DNA of 64,000 bases from Cucumis sativus (Eukaryota; Streptophyta; Magnoliopsida; Cucurbitales; Cucurbitaceae), in NCBI RefSeq assembly GCF_000004075.3, contig NC_026661.2:2480001-2544000 (forward strand), in the 5' to 3' direction. Both the position numbers and the translations under genes were made by a program. Of the stretch, positions 33,887-46,906 are shown piece after piece. Position 1 is the stretch's first letter. Each line of letters starts with the position of its first letter. The notes beneath the pieces were generated by a model. It was given only the letters and a program-made list of their open reading frames with translations. It was not told the DNA's origin and searched no databases.

Positions 33887-36800
33887 TCACTTTAATTATT
33901 ATTGTAAGCCCCCCCTCCCCAACATAATATTATAAATGTAAGATGGGAATTTAAAATCTAGACCAAAAATAAGATAACATATTTTTGCATTAAAGGTTTG
34001 ATTTTTCTTTTTTAAGTAGAATGATAAGAATTCAAAGTTTTTGGGAGAAAGAAAAAAAGAGAAGATTTGAGGGGGAGAAAAAAGAGTTAGAAAAAACAAC
34101 CTTTCTTTTTTTAAAAAAGGGAGGAAATGGAAGTTTGAGAGAAAAGGATGTGTGTTGTGTAATAATGAACAAAAGTTATGAAAAAGCAAGGTTTTTACCA
34201 TAATGAATATTTAGGGTGGAGTAAAGTATAAGTTGGTCAAGGGGAATATCTCAACTCAATAATCCAATGGTTGAGATCATTAATTATTATTCACTTCCTT
34301 TTCTAGCACTAAAATATTTTTCTATTTAAAGGTTATGCTTACAAAAAAAATTCTTAAATCTCAACTTAAAATTTTCACACTAACTAAAATTAAAAGAAAA
34401 TAAAATTTAGATTATATCAATTAACTCATTTTCATAATAGATAATTCTAAAATTTTGATATATTTTGATTAGAAAAAACTTAAAAAATAGATAGTTGAAG
34501 AAACCTTGAAATAAATGCATCTAACCAAAGAATTTGAAAAAAAGAACATGATCAAATAATTAACCTCTTCCTACATACTTTTCACTTTATAAAACATGAT
34601 TAGAAAGAAAAAAAAATACTCATAACTAAAAATACAATAAAATATACCAAAACCCTTGTTAAATAAAATTCAACATAAAACAAGCAAAAAAGCAAGAAAA
34701 AGAATAATCATATCATTACAAGAAAAAAAAAAGACAAACAAAAAAGAGGAAACTTCTAAATGAGACCATAAACTCCCTTTAATGACAAATGGTCATGATT
34801 CACTCAATAATATTTTTCCTCCTCCAAAAAAAAAAAGTTGAAAATTTTAAAATTTAGATTTTAATATTGTTTTGGAACTTTGAATGAAGATTAAAAAGGC
34901 AATGTCATTAAAGAGATGAAAAGGGGGACAAAGAGATGGTTGGTATAACCATAACTTTGAGATATGATATAGGCTGTCTTGTTGAAAATTATATTCTACA
35001 TTTTAGAATTAATTCCAACATTTTAATTAGTGCAATCAATCAGTTAATGTGACATTTGAATCACAAATTACTTGTATTAAATCATCATAATGTACCTATC
35101 CAATTATAATAAATATTAACAAAATTAATTAACTACAAAAAAAAAAAGTGTTGAAAAATGAAAAAAAGAGAATTTTGTATTATTTATTTTCCTTTTAAAA
35201 AAGTACAATTAGTAGTTAAGGGTGGAGATGATTGTGACCCTAAATTATTGTACCTCAATGGAGGAGGTACAACCCCCTCTTCCTACACTTTCAACCCCTA
35301 ACTTTTATGAGAATGGGGATCTTAAATATTTGAGAATATAATTTAAATACAAATTTTGTAATATATTATAAATAACGAATATGTTTACAATTTTTTTAAA
35401 AAAATATTTGAAATATATTAAAATGTTAGGAGATATAAAATTGAAAGATTGATGTTAATTGGGAAACTTCCATATCTTAATTGTATTAAACGTAAAGTTT
35501 AGGAGTAAATAACATGAAAAGTAATTGTGAAAGAAGCAGGTAAGGTTTTGAAAAATATTTGCTTTTGCTCTTTTCTTCTCAATTCCTTCAACTCTCTTGA
35601 CCCAATCACAAACGTGTTTTTTACACTTTTTTCCAACCTTCTCTTTTCTCCGTCACTTTTACAAACTTTGACATTTTTTTTTCCTTTTTTCTATTTAATA
35701 TCATTTTGGTCCATTTTTAAAATAATTTTTCTAGAAGAAAATATTTTCACATTTTTTAAATTTTAAATTCAGTCAACCAAAATTAAAAAAAAAAAAGGAA
35801 CAAACTTCAATGTCAAAGCACAGAGACTCCAATGGTATATTAAAATCGTACTTATTACATATGTAAATTTGAAAAGAATTCCTATAGAAATTTAAGAACG
35901 AGGAGATAAATATTGAAAATTTTAGTTTTTTTAAAGTGTAAAACGAAATAGACAATTTTTAAAGAATCAAACACTCAACTTGTAATTAGATAAATCTCAT
36001 ATATTTCGAATAAATTATTTCAACATTCAAAATATCTATTTTAGTTATCATCATTTATTTTTAATTTATTTTAAATTTTTAAATGTTCCAAATGTCATAA
36101 AATGTCAAGATTTATTTTTCTAATTGTACGATTGAATTAGTCAAATGGAAAAACTTTCCTTTTGAAAAAACATTGCCGACCCTAATCAAATTTAATGATT
36201 TAATTTAGTCTCTTATTGTTAAAAATTTTAATTGTTGTTTAGTTTATAATTTTATAATTAGTGTCTAACTCTACTGTTCTTGTCTTGACTCTCTACCAAT
36301 TTTTTAAAGTTTTGATTGAAAGAACATCTTTAATTGATTTTGTATAGTTTGTAAGTCAGTCACCTGTTTCTATTTAGAAACTATCATTAAAAGAAAGTAA
36401 ATTGTATTTAAAAAGTTAATTTTTATATTGAATAAGTTTTAATGTATGTAGTTTATTGGTAAGTTATATATTCACCGCCAATCTACATATATCAAAATCC
36501 ACACATTAATATCGACACACAACTTTTTACTATAGAAATACACTAGTCTACTACAAATATCAATTTTTAGTGATTGAATTGATGTAGATATATCAAAATT
36601 TAAACAATAATTAAATTGTATCAAATTATATTTAAGAACAAGTCTGTTGCAAACATCAAATTTTATGTTTTAAAGTTTGGGGTTTTTCCTTCTCTATGAA
36701 TTCCAATTTTATATTGTTCTTACTTTTTTAGTTGAAATAATAGATTGGTTAATCAAATTCTAAAATAAAAGTTGACGGACAAAAAATTGAATGAAGTATA

Positions 36801-38562
36801 AATGATGAACGACGTCGCAAAACACACATGCATACATATACGTATGTATCATTTAAGAGTAATTTTTTTTTGTTTTGTATTTTATCGTTTTAATTACAAA
36901 AATTTAAATAGTAAGTGATGGTATGGTAGGAATTCAAACATTTCATCTTTGGTGATTACAAGTCCTTTTAACTTTAGGCAGAAAAAGCTTTAGATCTTTA
37001 AATGTAAAAGAAGCCAAAAGCCAATGCTAGAAAGTCTGTCTTTCAAAGCCCTAGAAGATCAAGAAGTCAAAATTGCTAATTTATTGTCTTAATTATCATT
37101 TAAGTTTATATTCAAATTGACCATTTTATGATATGTTATAAACAAATCATATTAAGAATATTAGATTTTATTTAAGATTATTAAGTTATGTTTTTTTTTT
37201 TTTAAAAAAATTGATATTATCTTTAAAAAATTACGTAAAGATCAATATATTCAACCATAACAATAACGATAAGGATTAAATTGAAAACTACACGTTCATA
37301 ATCATAATATATTTCTTAGTCCAAAAGTTGTTTTAAAAAAATCTATTTTGTACGATAAAACATTTTTTATTAGACATGTTCTTGAATCTAATCACCTAAC
37401 AAATTTTAAACTTAATGAATTTTGTCGTGATTTATTTTTTTTAATATATGAAAGAGTATTCTAATCTATTAATTTTCATTTTATTGGCAATAAGATTTGG
37501 ACAAAATGAAAGGGTGTATGTTGGAATTTAAAAATGAGGGTTGGCAATCACTATGCCAAACATTATTGTATGGCCACATAAGTTGAGCCACAAGACTACT
37601 CATTCCAAACAATCAAAATAACTTAACCTTTGTCCCTTTAGACCATCATTTTCATTCTTCAATCATTTCTTATTATCAATCATATTTATAAACTAGAGGT
37701 GAAAAACACACTCGATTATTAATAATCTACATAGAAGATAGAATTATTGACGAATACAATATAAGAGTTTGATATTGATGAGAAGAAAATTCATATAATG
37801 ATAAAGTAAAGATTAAAATAATAATGTATGGAAACATGGTGAGTGAACCAAAATCAAAACTATACATTTCACTCCAATCAATCAAAATAACTCAAAACAA
37901 CTTTTTATTCTAAAAATTGGGAAGAAAATATAAATGAGGGAGTATATATACCATTTAAACTTGAATGTTGTGAGGGTGGTTCAAATAGTTGAATGCTGAT
38001 CTTGATAAAGAAACAATTAGATGTTGAAGATATATCAATCTCATATAGATATTTTGACTAGGGATTCACTTAAGAGTTGAATCCATAAAAATGTTGAAGA
38101 AAATATAGTAATAGGGGTGTCAAGTGGAGGGAGGAAAAGCCAAACTTTGCCATTTCCAAGAGTGTCGCCGTCACAGAACCGGTGGTGATGACAGTTGTCC
38201 TGACGACCCAAATTTCTGCCAAAAGAACTTGTTTACGAAGAGGCCGCTACAACTTTTTCAACCATTCGGCAACTGCACAGTCCTTTGATTAATCAAAAAA
38301 ATCACCATACGAAGCTTCATTTCGATTGGGTACTAATTCAATTCCATATTAAAAATGTAAGCCGTCGTTTCTTACGAGCTCTAGAGAGTTGTTCAAACAA
38401 TTCCAACCCAGTGAAAAAACATCAAAAGTGAACCCTCGAATTTCAGTCAACGCAACCAGGTGCTCAATTCGAAACTAAATTTGGTTTTTCTCTTCTTAAA
38501 ATCTTGTTTTCTCATCTGGTTCTTACTTGTTTTGGTTGATTTTGGTGGGTTGTTTCGTCCAA
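32822..38562. other. AT-rich intergenic DNA and CERK1 upstream region
   Basis: No gene found. The first few hundred bases serve as CLE promoter. From 33500 to 38100 the DNA is extremely AT-rich with A/T homopolymers and an (AAT)n tract. At 38101-38562 base composition becomes more balanced, which is the likely promoter and 5' UTR of CERK1. Confidence 0.6.
33857..33887. repeat. (AAT)n microsatellite
   Basis: About ten uninterrupted ATA/AAT units; a likely length-variable marker. Confidence 0.9.
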
Positions 38563-41500
38563 ATGAACCCTCGATTTGGGTTTTTGTTCCTGGTTTTGAT
38601 CACTGTTTTGCTGGGAGCTGATTCAAAATGCCCCAGAACTTGCGATGTAGCTTTAGGTTCCTACTTCGTGTGGGAGGGTGCCAATTTGTCTTTCGTCTCT
38701 CAAATGTTTCTGTTGTCATCTCCTGATATGATCGTTAGCTACAACAGACAAAGTGTTCCCAACAAAGATAGTGTTAATAGTGGCATCAGAGTCAACGTTC
38801 CATTCTCTTGCGACTGTATTGACGATACGTTTCTGGGTCATACGTTTCAGTACCAGATTAAACGTGGAGATACTTACAATGAAATTGCAACCAAATTCTA
38901 TTCGGGGCTGACTACGGTGGGCATGCTACAGAGATTCAATAACTTTAATGCTCTTAATCTTCAAGAAAATCAGATTTTGAATGTGGTAGTGAACTGCTCC
39001 TGTGGAGATCCTGATATTTCGAGGACATATGGGCTGTTTGTCACTTACCCAATTCGATCCAATGATAGTTGGGATAAGTTGCGAGAAGATACGAATGTCA
39101 GCCTATCTTTGCTGCAACGATACAATCAGGGTGTGAATTTCAGTCCAGGAAATTTGGTCTTTATTCCAGGAAGAGGTAAGTTTCTTTCCTTTGTAATGAG
39201 GTTCTTGCTGGGTTTTGATTTCATCGGTCCAAGATCTTTTGCTTTGTTGAACCTTGTAGTTTAAGACCAGGTTTGGTAAGTTGTGTGATAGTTCTTTTTT
39301 CGTTTGCAGATCAAAGTGGCAACTATCCACCTCTGAATATAAGGTAGTTTCATTTTGATTTATTTTAATTGTGATATTTGCAACGTTTCTAGTTTCTCAA
39401 CAGCCTTTTTTTGTTTGAAATTTTCTTCTCTGCAGCACAGGTGTTGTGGCTTTCTTAGATGAACTTGAAATAATATAACGGAAGAAACCATGTCTGAGTT
39501 AATACAATTGGAATGTATAACTCCTTCAAGCTTATTCTGCTCGGTTTGTGTATGACCAGGACTTGCAGGTGGAGCCATTGCAGGCATAATTATCGGTGCA
39601 GTACTTGGGTTTCTCCTTGTAGCAGGTGCCATTTTCATTGTAATTCGAAAGAGGAAGTTGAAAAGTTCTAGATTGTTGGTGTTCTCTCAAGAACTCTCTT
39701 CGCAAGATGGGCGTGGTATTCACTTAACTTTTAAACGTTGTCGTAGATGGGGCAAATTATGGCCTCTCTGTATAAATTCATAAAATGATGCAGTTGATGA
39801 TTTGTAACTATGGTTCTATTATTCCCTGTTCTTTTAGCTCTTGCCCGTGGAAGTTTGTTAGATAAATCTTCTGAATCAAATGGTCAAGGTGATGGTGGTA
39901 TAGCTGCTGTTACTGGTATTACAGTTGACAAATCAGTGGAATTCTCATATGAAGAACTTGCCAAAGCCACGGACGACTTTAGCTTGGCTAACAAAATCGG
40001 TGAAGGTGGATTTGGATCAGTTTACTATGCAGAACTCAGAGGAGAGGTTTGTTGCTTGATTTCGATGCATTGTAAATTGGTTATGACTCGTGAATTTTAG
40101 TTTTCATTTAAATCCTTCCGTGGTAGCTTTATGGTTGGTTTTGTACCATAATGATGACTTAATCTGCTTAATATATGCTGAAAAATATAAGCCTTTTGGT
40201 CAAATTTTCTGCATTGCTTATTCACTTTTGATTTTTAACATTTCAATGCTCTATCTTTGGGATATATAACTCTAAATAGTATGCCTATTATGCTTTGTTT
40301 GCTGGTTTTATACAGGAGATGAATATGTAGGTGTCATCATTTATTGGACTTCTTATTACATTCTCTTCTCTTTCAATATTTCTTTCTGAACCTATCCTAA
40401 CTTCCACCTTTACCAATTTTTATACAGAAAGCTGCAATAAAGAAGATGGATATGCAAGCTACAAGGGAGTTCCTTGCGGAAATTAAGGTTCTAACACGTG
40501 TTCACCACTTGAACTTGGTACGACTCTACCCGTCCTTAACATTTAATGATAATAACGATTCATTTCTTTACTAATTACTCATGACTTTAAAAAGTTTTCA
40601 TAAGAACTGCAATTCAAAATTTGTTCCAATGCATCTTATATACTTGTACTCTGACAATGGTTGAGGCTGCATATCACATGCTGGAAATTTTTTTTGGATG
40701 ATTGCCTGTGAAATGGTGAAATAATTGATTGAGGTTTGTTCGATATAGGACATGATTAGCTTCGAACTGAAACTATAGTCCAAATTGTGTAATACTAGAG
40801 CCAGAGGTAATGGTTACTAGTTCATCCAAGTAGGCCTTAGATTTTTTGGAATGGATCAAGATGTGCAAACTAATCCATACACCTGATGGTCTTCCTTTTT
40901 TATAAAAGGAAAATCTTATGTGTGGAAAAGTTTTGAATTCACATGATTTGACGACTCAGTCAAAGGGAAAGTATTTTCCTTATGTTTTACTTCCAGATCA
41001 AGTTCTTGAAATTCTATTGTTATAATTTTAGGGTCGATGAGTCACATGAATAACGGGTTATATAAGCTGCTTTGAAATTACCTATGCATTAATTCGTTGA
41101 CTTGGCAACTAAGTTTTTATTTTGAACAGAAACATAACTAGAATAAGATGTAAATGATTATTATTGCTCATTCTGATTGGTGGTTTGGAATCTGCTCAGA
41201 AAACACTTACTAAGAAAGTAAACTTCAACTCATAAAACGGGGAAGTCCTCCACCAAATGATCCACCTTTTAACTTGATGATCTGTCCACCATTTTTTTGT
41301 TTAAATGCTCATTCTTATTCTCACAGTTCATAAATTGTCTGCTAATGATCAATTGTAGGTGCGCTTGATAGGATATTGTGTTGAGAATTCTCTTTTCCTA
41401 GTTTATGAGTACATTGAGAATGGCAACTTAAGCCAACACTTACGAGGCACAGGTGAGACAATGCGAAATGGAGAGAATACCGTCACTATTTATGCTGCAT

Positions 41501-42723
41501 TCCAAGAATTTTATATATCTGGTCGTGTTTTTAGGTCGAGATCCGTTGCCGTGGCCTTCTAGGGTCCAAATAGCCCTAGATTCAGCTAGAGGCCTCGAGT
41601 ATATCCATGAGCACACTGTTCCTGTTTATATTCATCGTGATATTAAATCCGCCAACATATTGATTGACAAAAACTTTCATGGAAAGGTAGATCTTCAGTC
41701 TTGTAATGTTGAACTGTTTAAACTACCTTGTTTTGTCTCTTACTCGAAACATTTTTTATGCAGGTTGCAGACTTTGGGTTAACCAAACTTACTGAAGTTG
41801 GAAATTCATCGCTTCCTACACGTCTTGTGGGCACATTTGGATATATGCCACCTGAGTAAGATAGCCTTTTCATAACTCAATTTTTTGTTTGTGTATCCTA
41901 CTTAATGATAATAGGCTGGAAAGTTTGGAAAGTATAAAGCCGCATTCCTACAAGTTTCTAGGTGTTCGTTACTCAGTAGTTATGTTTAGGAGGATAGAAA
42001 ATTGTTTTTAAACCTGGGTAGATTTTCTTTTCTTACTCTTTTAGTATCAGCTGGTTCAATCAACTCCTATATACTTGTAGATTCTGCATAGTTTTATGTC
42101 TTACTATGATTTAATTGATTTCTTCTACGCTTCCAGATATGCGCAATATGGAGATGTTTCTCCAAAGATCGACGTGTATGCTTTCGGTGTTGTTCTTTAT
42201 GAGCTTATTTCAGCCAAGGAAGCTGTGGTCAAGACGAACAGAATGAGCGCAATCAATGAATCAAAAGGCCTTGTTGCTTTGGTCAATACTCGCACCCACC
42301 ATTCATTCTCAGTTTCTTTTGTTTGATTCTCGATCTAGTAACTTACCCTTGAAACCTTTCCATTGCAGTTTGAAGACGTCCTGAATCAACCCGACGCAAA
42401 AGAGAACCTTTATAAACTAGTCGACCCAAGACTTGAAGAGAACTACCCTCTCGATTCAGTTTTCAAGGTAAACTTGACTTCCCTTTGTGCCATTGCTTCT
42501 TGTAAACTGAAAGCTGATGTGTGACAATGATGGCATGTGAATGTATTTTGGTTGGCAGATGGCTCAGCTTGCTAAGGCTTGTACACATGAGAATCCACAG
42601 CTACGGCCAAGCATGAGATCAATTGTGGTTGCTCTCATGACTCTTTCTTCTGCAACAGAGGATTGGGATGTTGGCTCTTTCTACGAAAACCAAGCTCTTG
42701 TCAACTTGATGTCAGGAAGATAG
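38563..42723 (+). CDS. CERK1: LysM receptor-like kinase, chitin receptor CERK1 type
   Basis: Twelve exons: 38563-39175, 39310-39343, 39436-39440, 39560-39715, 39838-40046, 40428-40517, 41359-41452, 41535-41686, 41764-41855, 42137-42281, 42369-42467, 42559-42723. They give 617 residues, the same as Arabidopsis CERK1. The ATG at 38563 begins a signal peptide ([18 protein letters not shown]). A three-LysM ectodomain follows with the CDC and CSC pairs (CDCIDD, NCSCGD). The membrane segment is about 220-247. The kinase has the glycine loop [11 protein letters not shown], Lys344, HRD (434-436), DFG (454-456), and PPE (480-482) in place of APE. The C-terminus VNLMSGR is typical. At the plasma membrane CERK1 binds chitin or pairs with LYK5/LYM and starts immunity; relatives act in symbiosis. 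Exon 3 is a 5-nt microexon. An upstream frame opens only with TTG and was not used. Confidence 0.96.
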
Positions 42724-43697
42724 GCCTAGAGTCTAACACCATGATTATCGAGGTCACTCCCTTGTCCAATTGAAGGGTTTGTGTACCGTGCAACTCTCTT
42801 ATTTGGGGTGTATAATACGAAAAAACAATTCTTCCTTTAATAGACAAACGCTTTTGTAAATCCATGTAGCTGAGAATCATGAAGAAAGCTCTTGTAAATT
42901 TATTTATTTTGTTTTTTCGTTATTTTAGTGTAATTGGGTTGGAGGAATTTAAATCACATACATCGTCGTTACTCACGCACTTGCATACCAATTGAGATAT
43001 GCTTTGTTTCACTATTTATTTTGTTTCTTAAATGCTTTGTTTAGAGAGATGTACAATTTAATTTTCAAATTGATGATAAGGTATTGGTATCTTAACCTAT
43101 TTTTTAATATAATAAAATAAATCAAAATATTTACCAAATAAAATAAAATATTATATTCTATTATAGAAGTTTCATTATTTAAAATAATTCTTATATATAT
43201 TATCTTTTATAGAAGTTTTATTATTTAACATAATTCTTATATATTTCATTTGAATTATTTTGAGGAAAGAAAAATGGAAATTGTTTTAAATAGCAAAATC
43301 ATTAAAAACATTTATAATTATAGCAAATTGTCTTTTTTAAGCCATAGATTCTATTAGTGTTTATCACTATAATCTTATTATATATTTATTTGAGTCTATC
43401 TATCATAAATATAAATATAAAATGAAATTTGATTATATTTATAAATAAAGTGTAAATATTTCAAACTAAAGGTTGGATCTAAATATTTAATAATTAATCA
43501 AATAGTTTGTATTTTTTTATTATTCTTGAAAAATTCATCATTATCACTGTTATTATTAAAGAATATTATATTTGTTAAAATATGGAAGTCTTACTTTGGT
43601 AGGAAGTAATATATATTATTTTAATTTAAAATAAGATTATTATTAAGAAAAATGGACAAAAAAAAAAAGAGTATATTTTTTTAAAACACAAGATTTC
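42724..43697. other. CERK1 3' UTR and AT-rich spacer
   Basis: The first 200 bases are the likely 3' UTR. From 43120 to 43640 the DNA is nearly all A+T and contains relics of the palindromic repeat family (near 43355-43460). No gene seen. Confidence 0.6.
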
Positions 43698-45620
43698 TTA
43701 CTCTTCACATACAACATTTGATAGATCTTTTACGCAAGCTTTCGAGATTTGAAAAGAAGTTTTCCCTCCAACTTCAAGATAACCGTCTCTATCATTTTTT
43801 ACAATTAAATCAACAACACTATTGGCTTTTTTATGGATATACACAATTGATACGCAATTAAAATTCTCTTTAACAGAGTTTACTTTATTAAGCAAATTCG
43901 TCATCTCATTAATCACGAGTTTTCGTTGAAAATGGTAAGAGCTTGTTGGGAATCAACTAATTTCATACCTTCAGATATCACCAACATTTGAGCTATTGAA
44001 GGGGGAAAGTCGATCTCATAAAGCATGCAGAGGTAGTAGAAATTTTTCTATTTGGATTTTGTATTATCACTCTAATACCTGTGGAAGGAGGGGTGGATAG
44101 CCAAGCTGCATCAACGCTTATATTCTCACAAAATTTTGTGGAGGAGGATGCCAACCTTTGTTCCTAGAAGATGGAATGCAACAATTAACAAAAAAAAAAT
44201 AACCTCTCTTTTGAAAAGCAAAGGATTTCAAACCCTCTTTCAAGTAGGAACGAATTTAGAACCATTTTGATTCAATAGATCCAACTTCTTTGTCCTTGAG
44301 AGAGTTGTTTCGGCCATTTCAAATTGAGCAACAACCTTTTGTGATTATGATTAAAGACTCAAGGCACTACAAAAAATCAGGATTTTGTCAATGCACTGCG
44401 TCGCAAAAAAATCATTGTGCGTTGGTGAAGGCTACACTGATGCATAATGACATGTCGACACGAACGTCGTAAATGACGCGTCGTAAGAGATTATGATAAT
44501 GCACGAATGAGAAAATGTCGACGTAGGATTTTTGGTCGACAAGGTCAACACATTGGCAATACCCTAGTACCGACGTTGGATCAGAGTGTCGACAAAAGAT
44601 GTTTGCCGAAGTCGGATCAACACGTTGGTATAACTTTGTATGACATCGCGTTGCTAGATGCAGTCATTCACGACGCGACTTTTGCGTCGAAAAAATCCAT
44701 TTACCAAATTTTTTAAAATTATAAGGTCTAAAGTAATATACATATATATATATACAAAAGTATAATAAAAAATAGAAATCATTAATTTACTTTTATTCAA
44801 TAAAAAAAAAAAGAAGAAAGGAACACATTAACTTAAAAAGCAAAAAAAAATATATATATATACAAAAGGAAAAAGGAGCTCCCCTTGCACTTCCATGATC
44901 TAGAAATGGCTATCACAATTATTTAAAGGTTAAACCTTTGTCGACGTGAGTAATGTGTGTCGTTTTAGAATTAATGATGACGCAGTTGACGTAGACATCA
45001 CAAAAGATCTTTTTAATAATATTTTAGGGCTTCGCTAACGTCATCCTTTAATATGTTGCCTTAAGGGAAAACGGCGACATGGATGTGCATGGCGCCGTGA
45101 GAAACTAAATAATATTTTTTTTTTTAATAAAAAGCTTCCTATGACATCGCCATTTTCCCCCTTCTTTTGCGATGTTGTCTCCTGACGTCGGCATTGAAGA
45201 CCAATGCCGACACCTTCCTCGCCACACCCTTTGTTATGATGTATTTTATCTCGACGCCATATTTTGCATCGAAAAAACTCGATTTTTCTTGTAGTGAGAG
45301 GCGGAGAATCATTTAACGCTCTCCAAGAATCGATGTAAGCAACCGTTAAAGTTACTTTTTGTCAAATAAGACTTGAAATCTTCTTCCAGATTGATTTAGA
45401 CCTAGCGCAAAAAGAAAAGATAATAAGATATGATCAATGTTTTCAAAATTCGAAGAACAAATAACAACGTAGAAGAAAGCGACATTGATTCCTCTTGGTA
45501 TAAACTCATCAAAGCCGGTAAGATGTTTTTGAGAGCTATCCAAATGAACATCTTGATTTTTGAAGAGTCTTTTACCTTCCAAACATGGGTTTCACACGTT
45601 TTTCATAGTGTTCAAACTGG
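43698..45620 (-). pseudogene. Decayed non-LTR (LINE-type) retrotransposon, zf-RVT and RNase H parts
   Basis: Read on the minus strand, 45600-45360 encodes in two frames a reverse-transcriptase zinc-binding region: VWKVKDSSKIKMFIWIALKN, then after a shift NFENIDHILLSFLFALG, which fits the usual IDHLFFHCPFA motif. After the CACTA insertion, 44170-43920 gives an RNase H-like start (ISVDAAWLSTPPSTGIRVII, then ISEGMKLVDSQQAL). After another break, 43916-43698 gives its end (VSIVYIHKKANSVVDLIVK). The order RT-linked zinc-binding domain then RNase H is that of plant LINEs. Frameshifts and stops show it is dead. The main reverse transcriptase domain is missing or unrecognisable. Confidence 0.7.
44365..45296. 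mobile_element. Non-autonomous CACTA (En/Spm) element, 932 bp
   Basis: The left end is CACTACAAAAAATCAGGATT and the right end, in reverse complement, is CACTACAAGAAAAATCGAG, the signature of CACTA elements. Flanking bases are AGG before and AGA after, an imperfect 3-bp target duplication. Subterminal repeats with GCGTCG/CGTCGA plus A-runs occur near both ends (about 44398, 44683, 45268). There is no transposase frame, so it needs a partner for movement. It sits inside the retrotransposon relic and is the younger insertion. Confidence 0.85.
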
Positions 45621-46906
45621 ATGAGCTACTACAAATCCTTGACCATTGATACCATTTGTTTCCAGCAAAATTGAGTCCAAAGATGAAGCTCGAGTCTTTT
45701 TCCTACAATTTTCCTCTATACAAAGATCTTCAAAACCTTTTCTTTTCGACGAGAGCGGAAAAGTTGGTGAAGGGGATGGTTGTGAAAGGGATATTGCCCA
45801 TTTCTTGCATGATTTCAGGCATCGAGGAATCTAAACCCTGACATGTGGTTTTGAGACCATCGTCTACCAGGGTGAAACTGGCATCAGAACCATGTCTAAG
45901 GCATGATTTCATTTTAGGGGTCTAAAACTTGGGACTGATTAAGATCACAGAGAGATCATGGTGGGCCAAGTGATATTGGTTCTGGGGATTTAGATGGTCT
46001 TTTTCTTGGTGCTTTTGGAAGAAGCTTGAAAACGGAACGAAGACCATATTGATTTGAGGTGACCATTAGATCAAGTTGTGAAGTAAAGTGTTAAGTGATT
46101 ATGAATTCTTTCGTTCTTAGCACTCAAGAGTAAAAGCCCCTAGCTAATTCTTTCACCTCCCAAGGAGGGGCCTTAGAGAAATATTGGAAACACAACATCC
46201 TACGGGTTGGACAAAAATGTATTTATTGACTCACATGATCCTCAACTATATATTAATCCCTCATCACATGACTCTCTCTCTCTCTCTCATTACGTTTGGT
46301 AAAGTCTTATCAACGAGCTCATCTCTAGTTTACACACATATTCTAATTTTTCCAGAACAAAAAAAAAAAAAAAAGTCTTCCCTTTAACTAAGATAAATAT
46401 ATAATTGAATACAAATTAATAAATAATAGTTTTCCTTTTAGGAAAATAATAGTTTGGTCCAATTTCTTTTCCTTCAAATTGCCGTTTCTCTCACCCATAA
46501 ATCCTTAGATCATTATGAAAATAACTCTAAACTTTTAGCCTTAACTAGAAGTACACACTTTGATAGCATAATCTATTTTGTTAAATGTAATCCATACACA
46601 CACATAAATAGGATACTATAGGATATAATATTGGGGTAGAATTAACTTGGGTGAATCTGCTTAAATTATTTTTTGAATTTCAAAGTTTTTTTTTTTTCAT
46701 TTATTAGCTTAAAATACTTAAATATATATAAAAATTAATTTAATAGTTGGAATTATATTTTAAATTTCCGTATATATATATATGATACATATGTTATTTT
46801 ACCATTAAAGAGATATTTCGTAGAGCAAAGAGGAAGAGAGAAAGAAATCCCCACAGCCCATTGAAATAAAATTAAGTTTTGGTTTCAGAATCCCCAAAAT
46901 TCCGGC
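45621..46906. other. Intergenic, probable retrotransposon flank and RTL1 promoter
   Basis: 45621-46150 has a balanced base composition like the retrotransposon relic next to it and may be more of it, but I could not match it to a domain. A (CT)n tract lies near 46270-46287. The last 150 bases include a TATATATATATATGA run (46770-46785), a possible TATA region for RTL1. Confidence 0.45.

Noticed and set aside
38527-38562. Longer CERK1 N-terminus (12 extra residues)
   Set aside because: The frame there opens with TTG, not ATG; the first ATG is 38563 and gives a proper signal peptide.
43698-43916. Small intact gene with an RNase H-like end
   Set aside because: It is only the tail of a broken retrotransposon reading frame, continuous in position and order with the rest of the relic.
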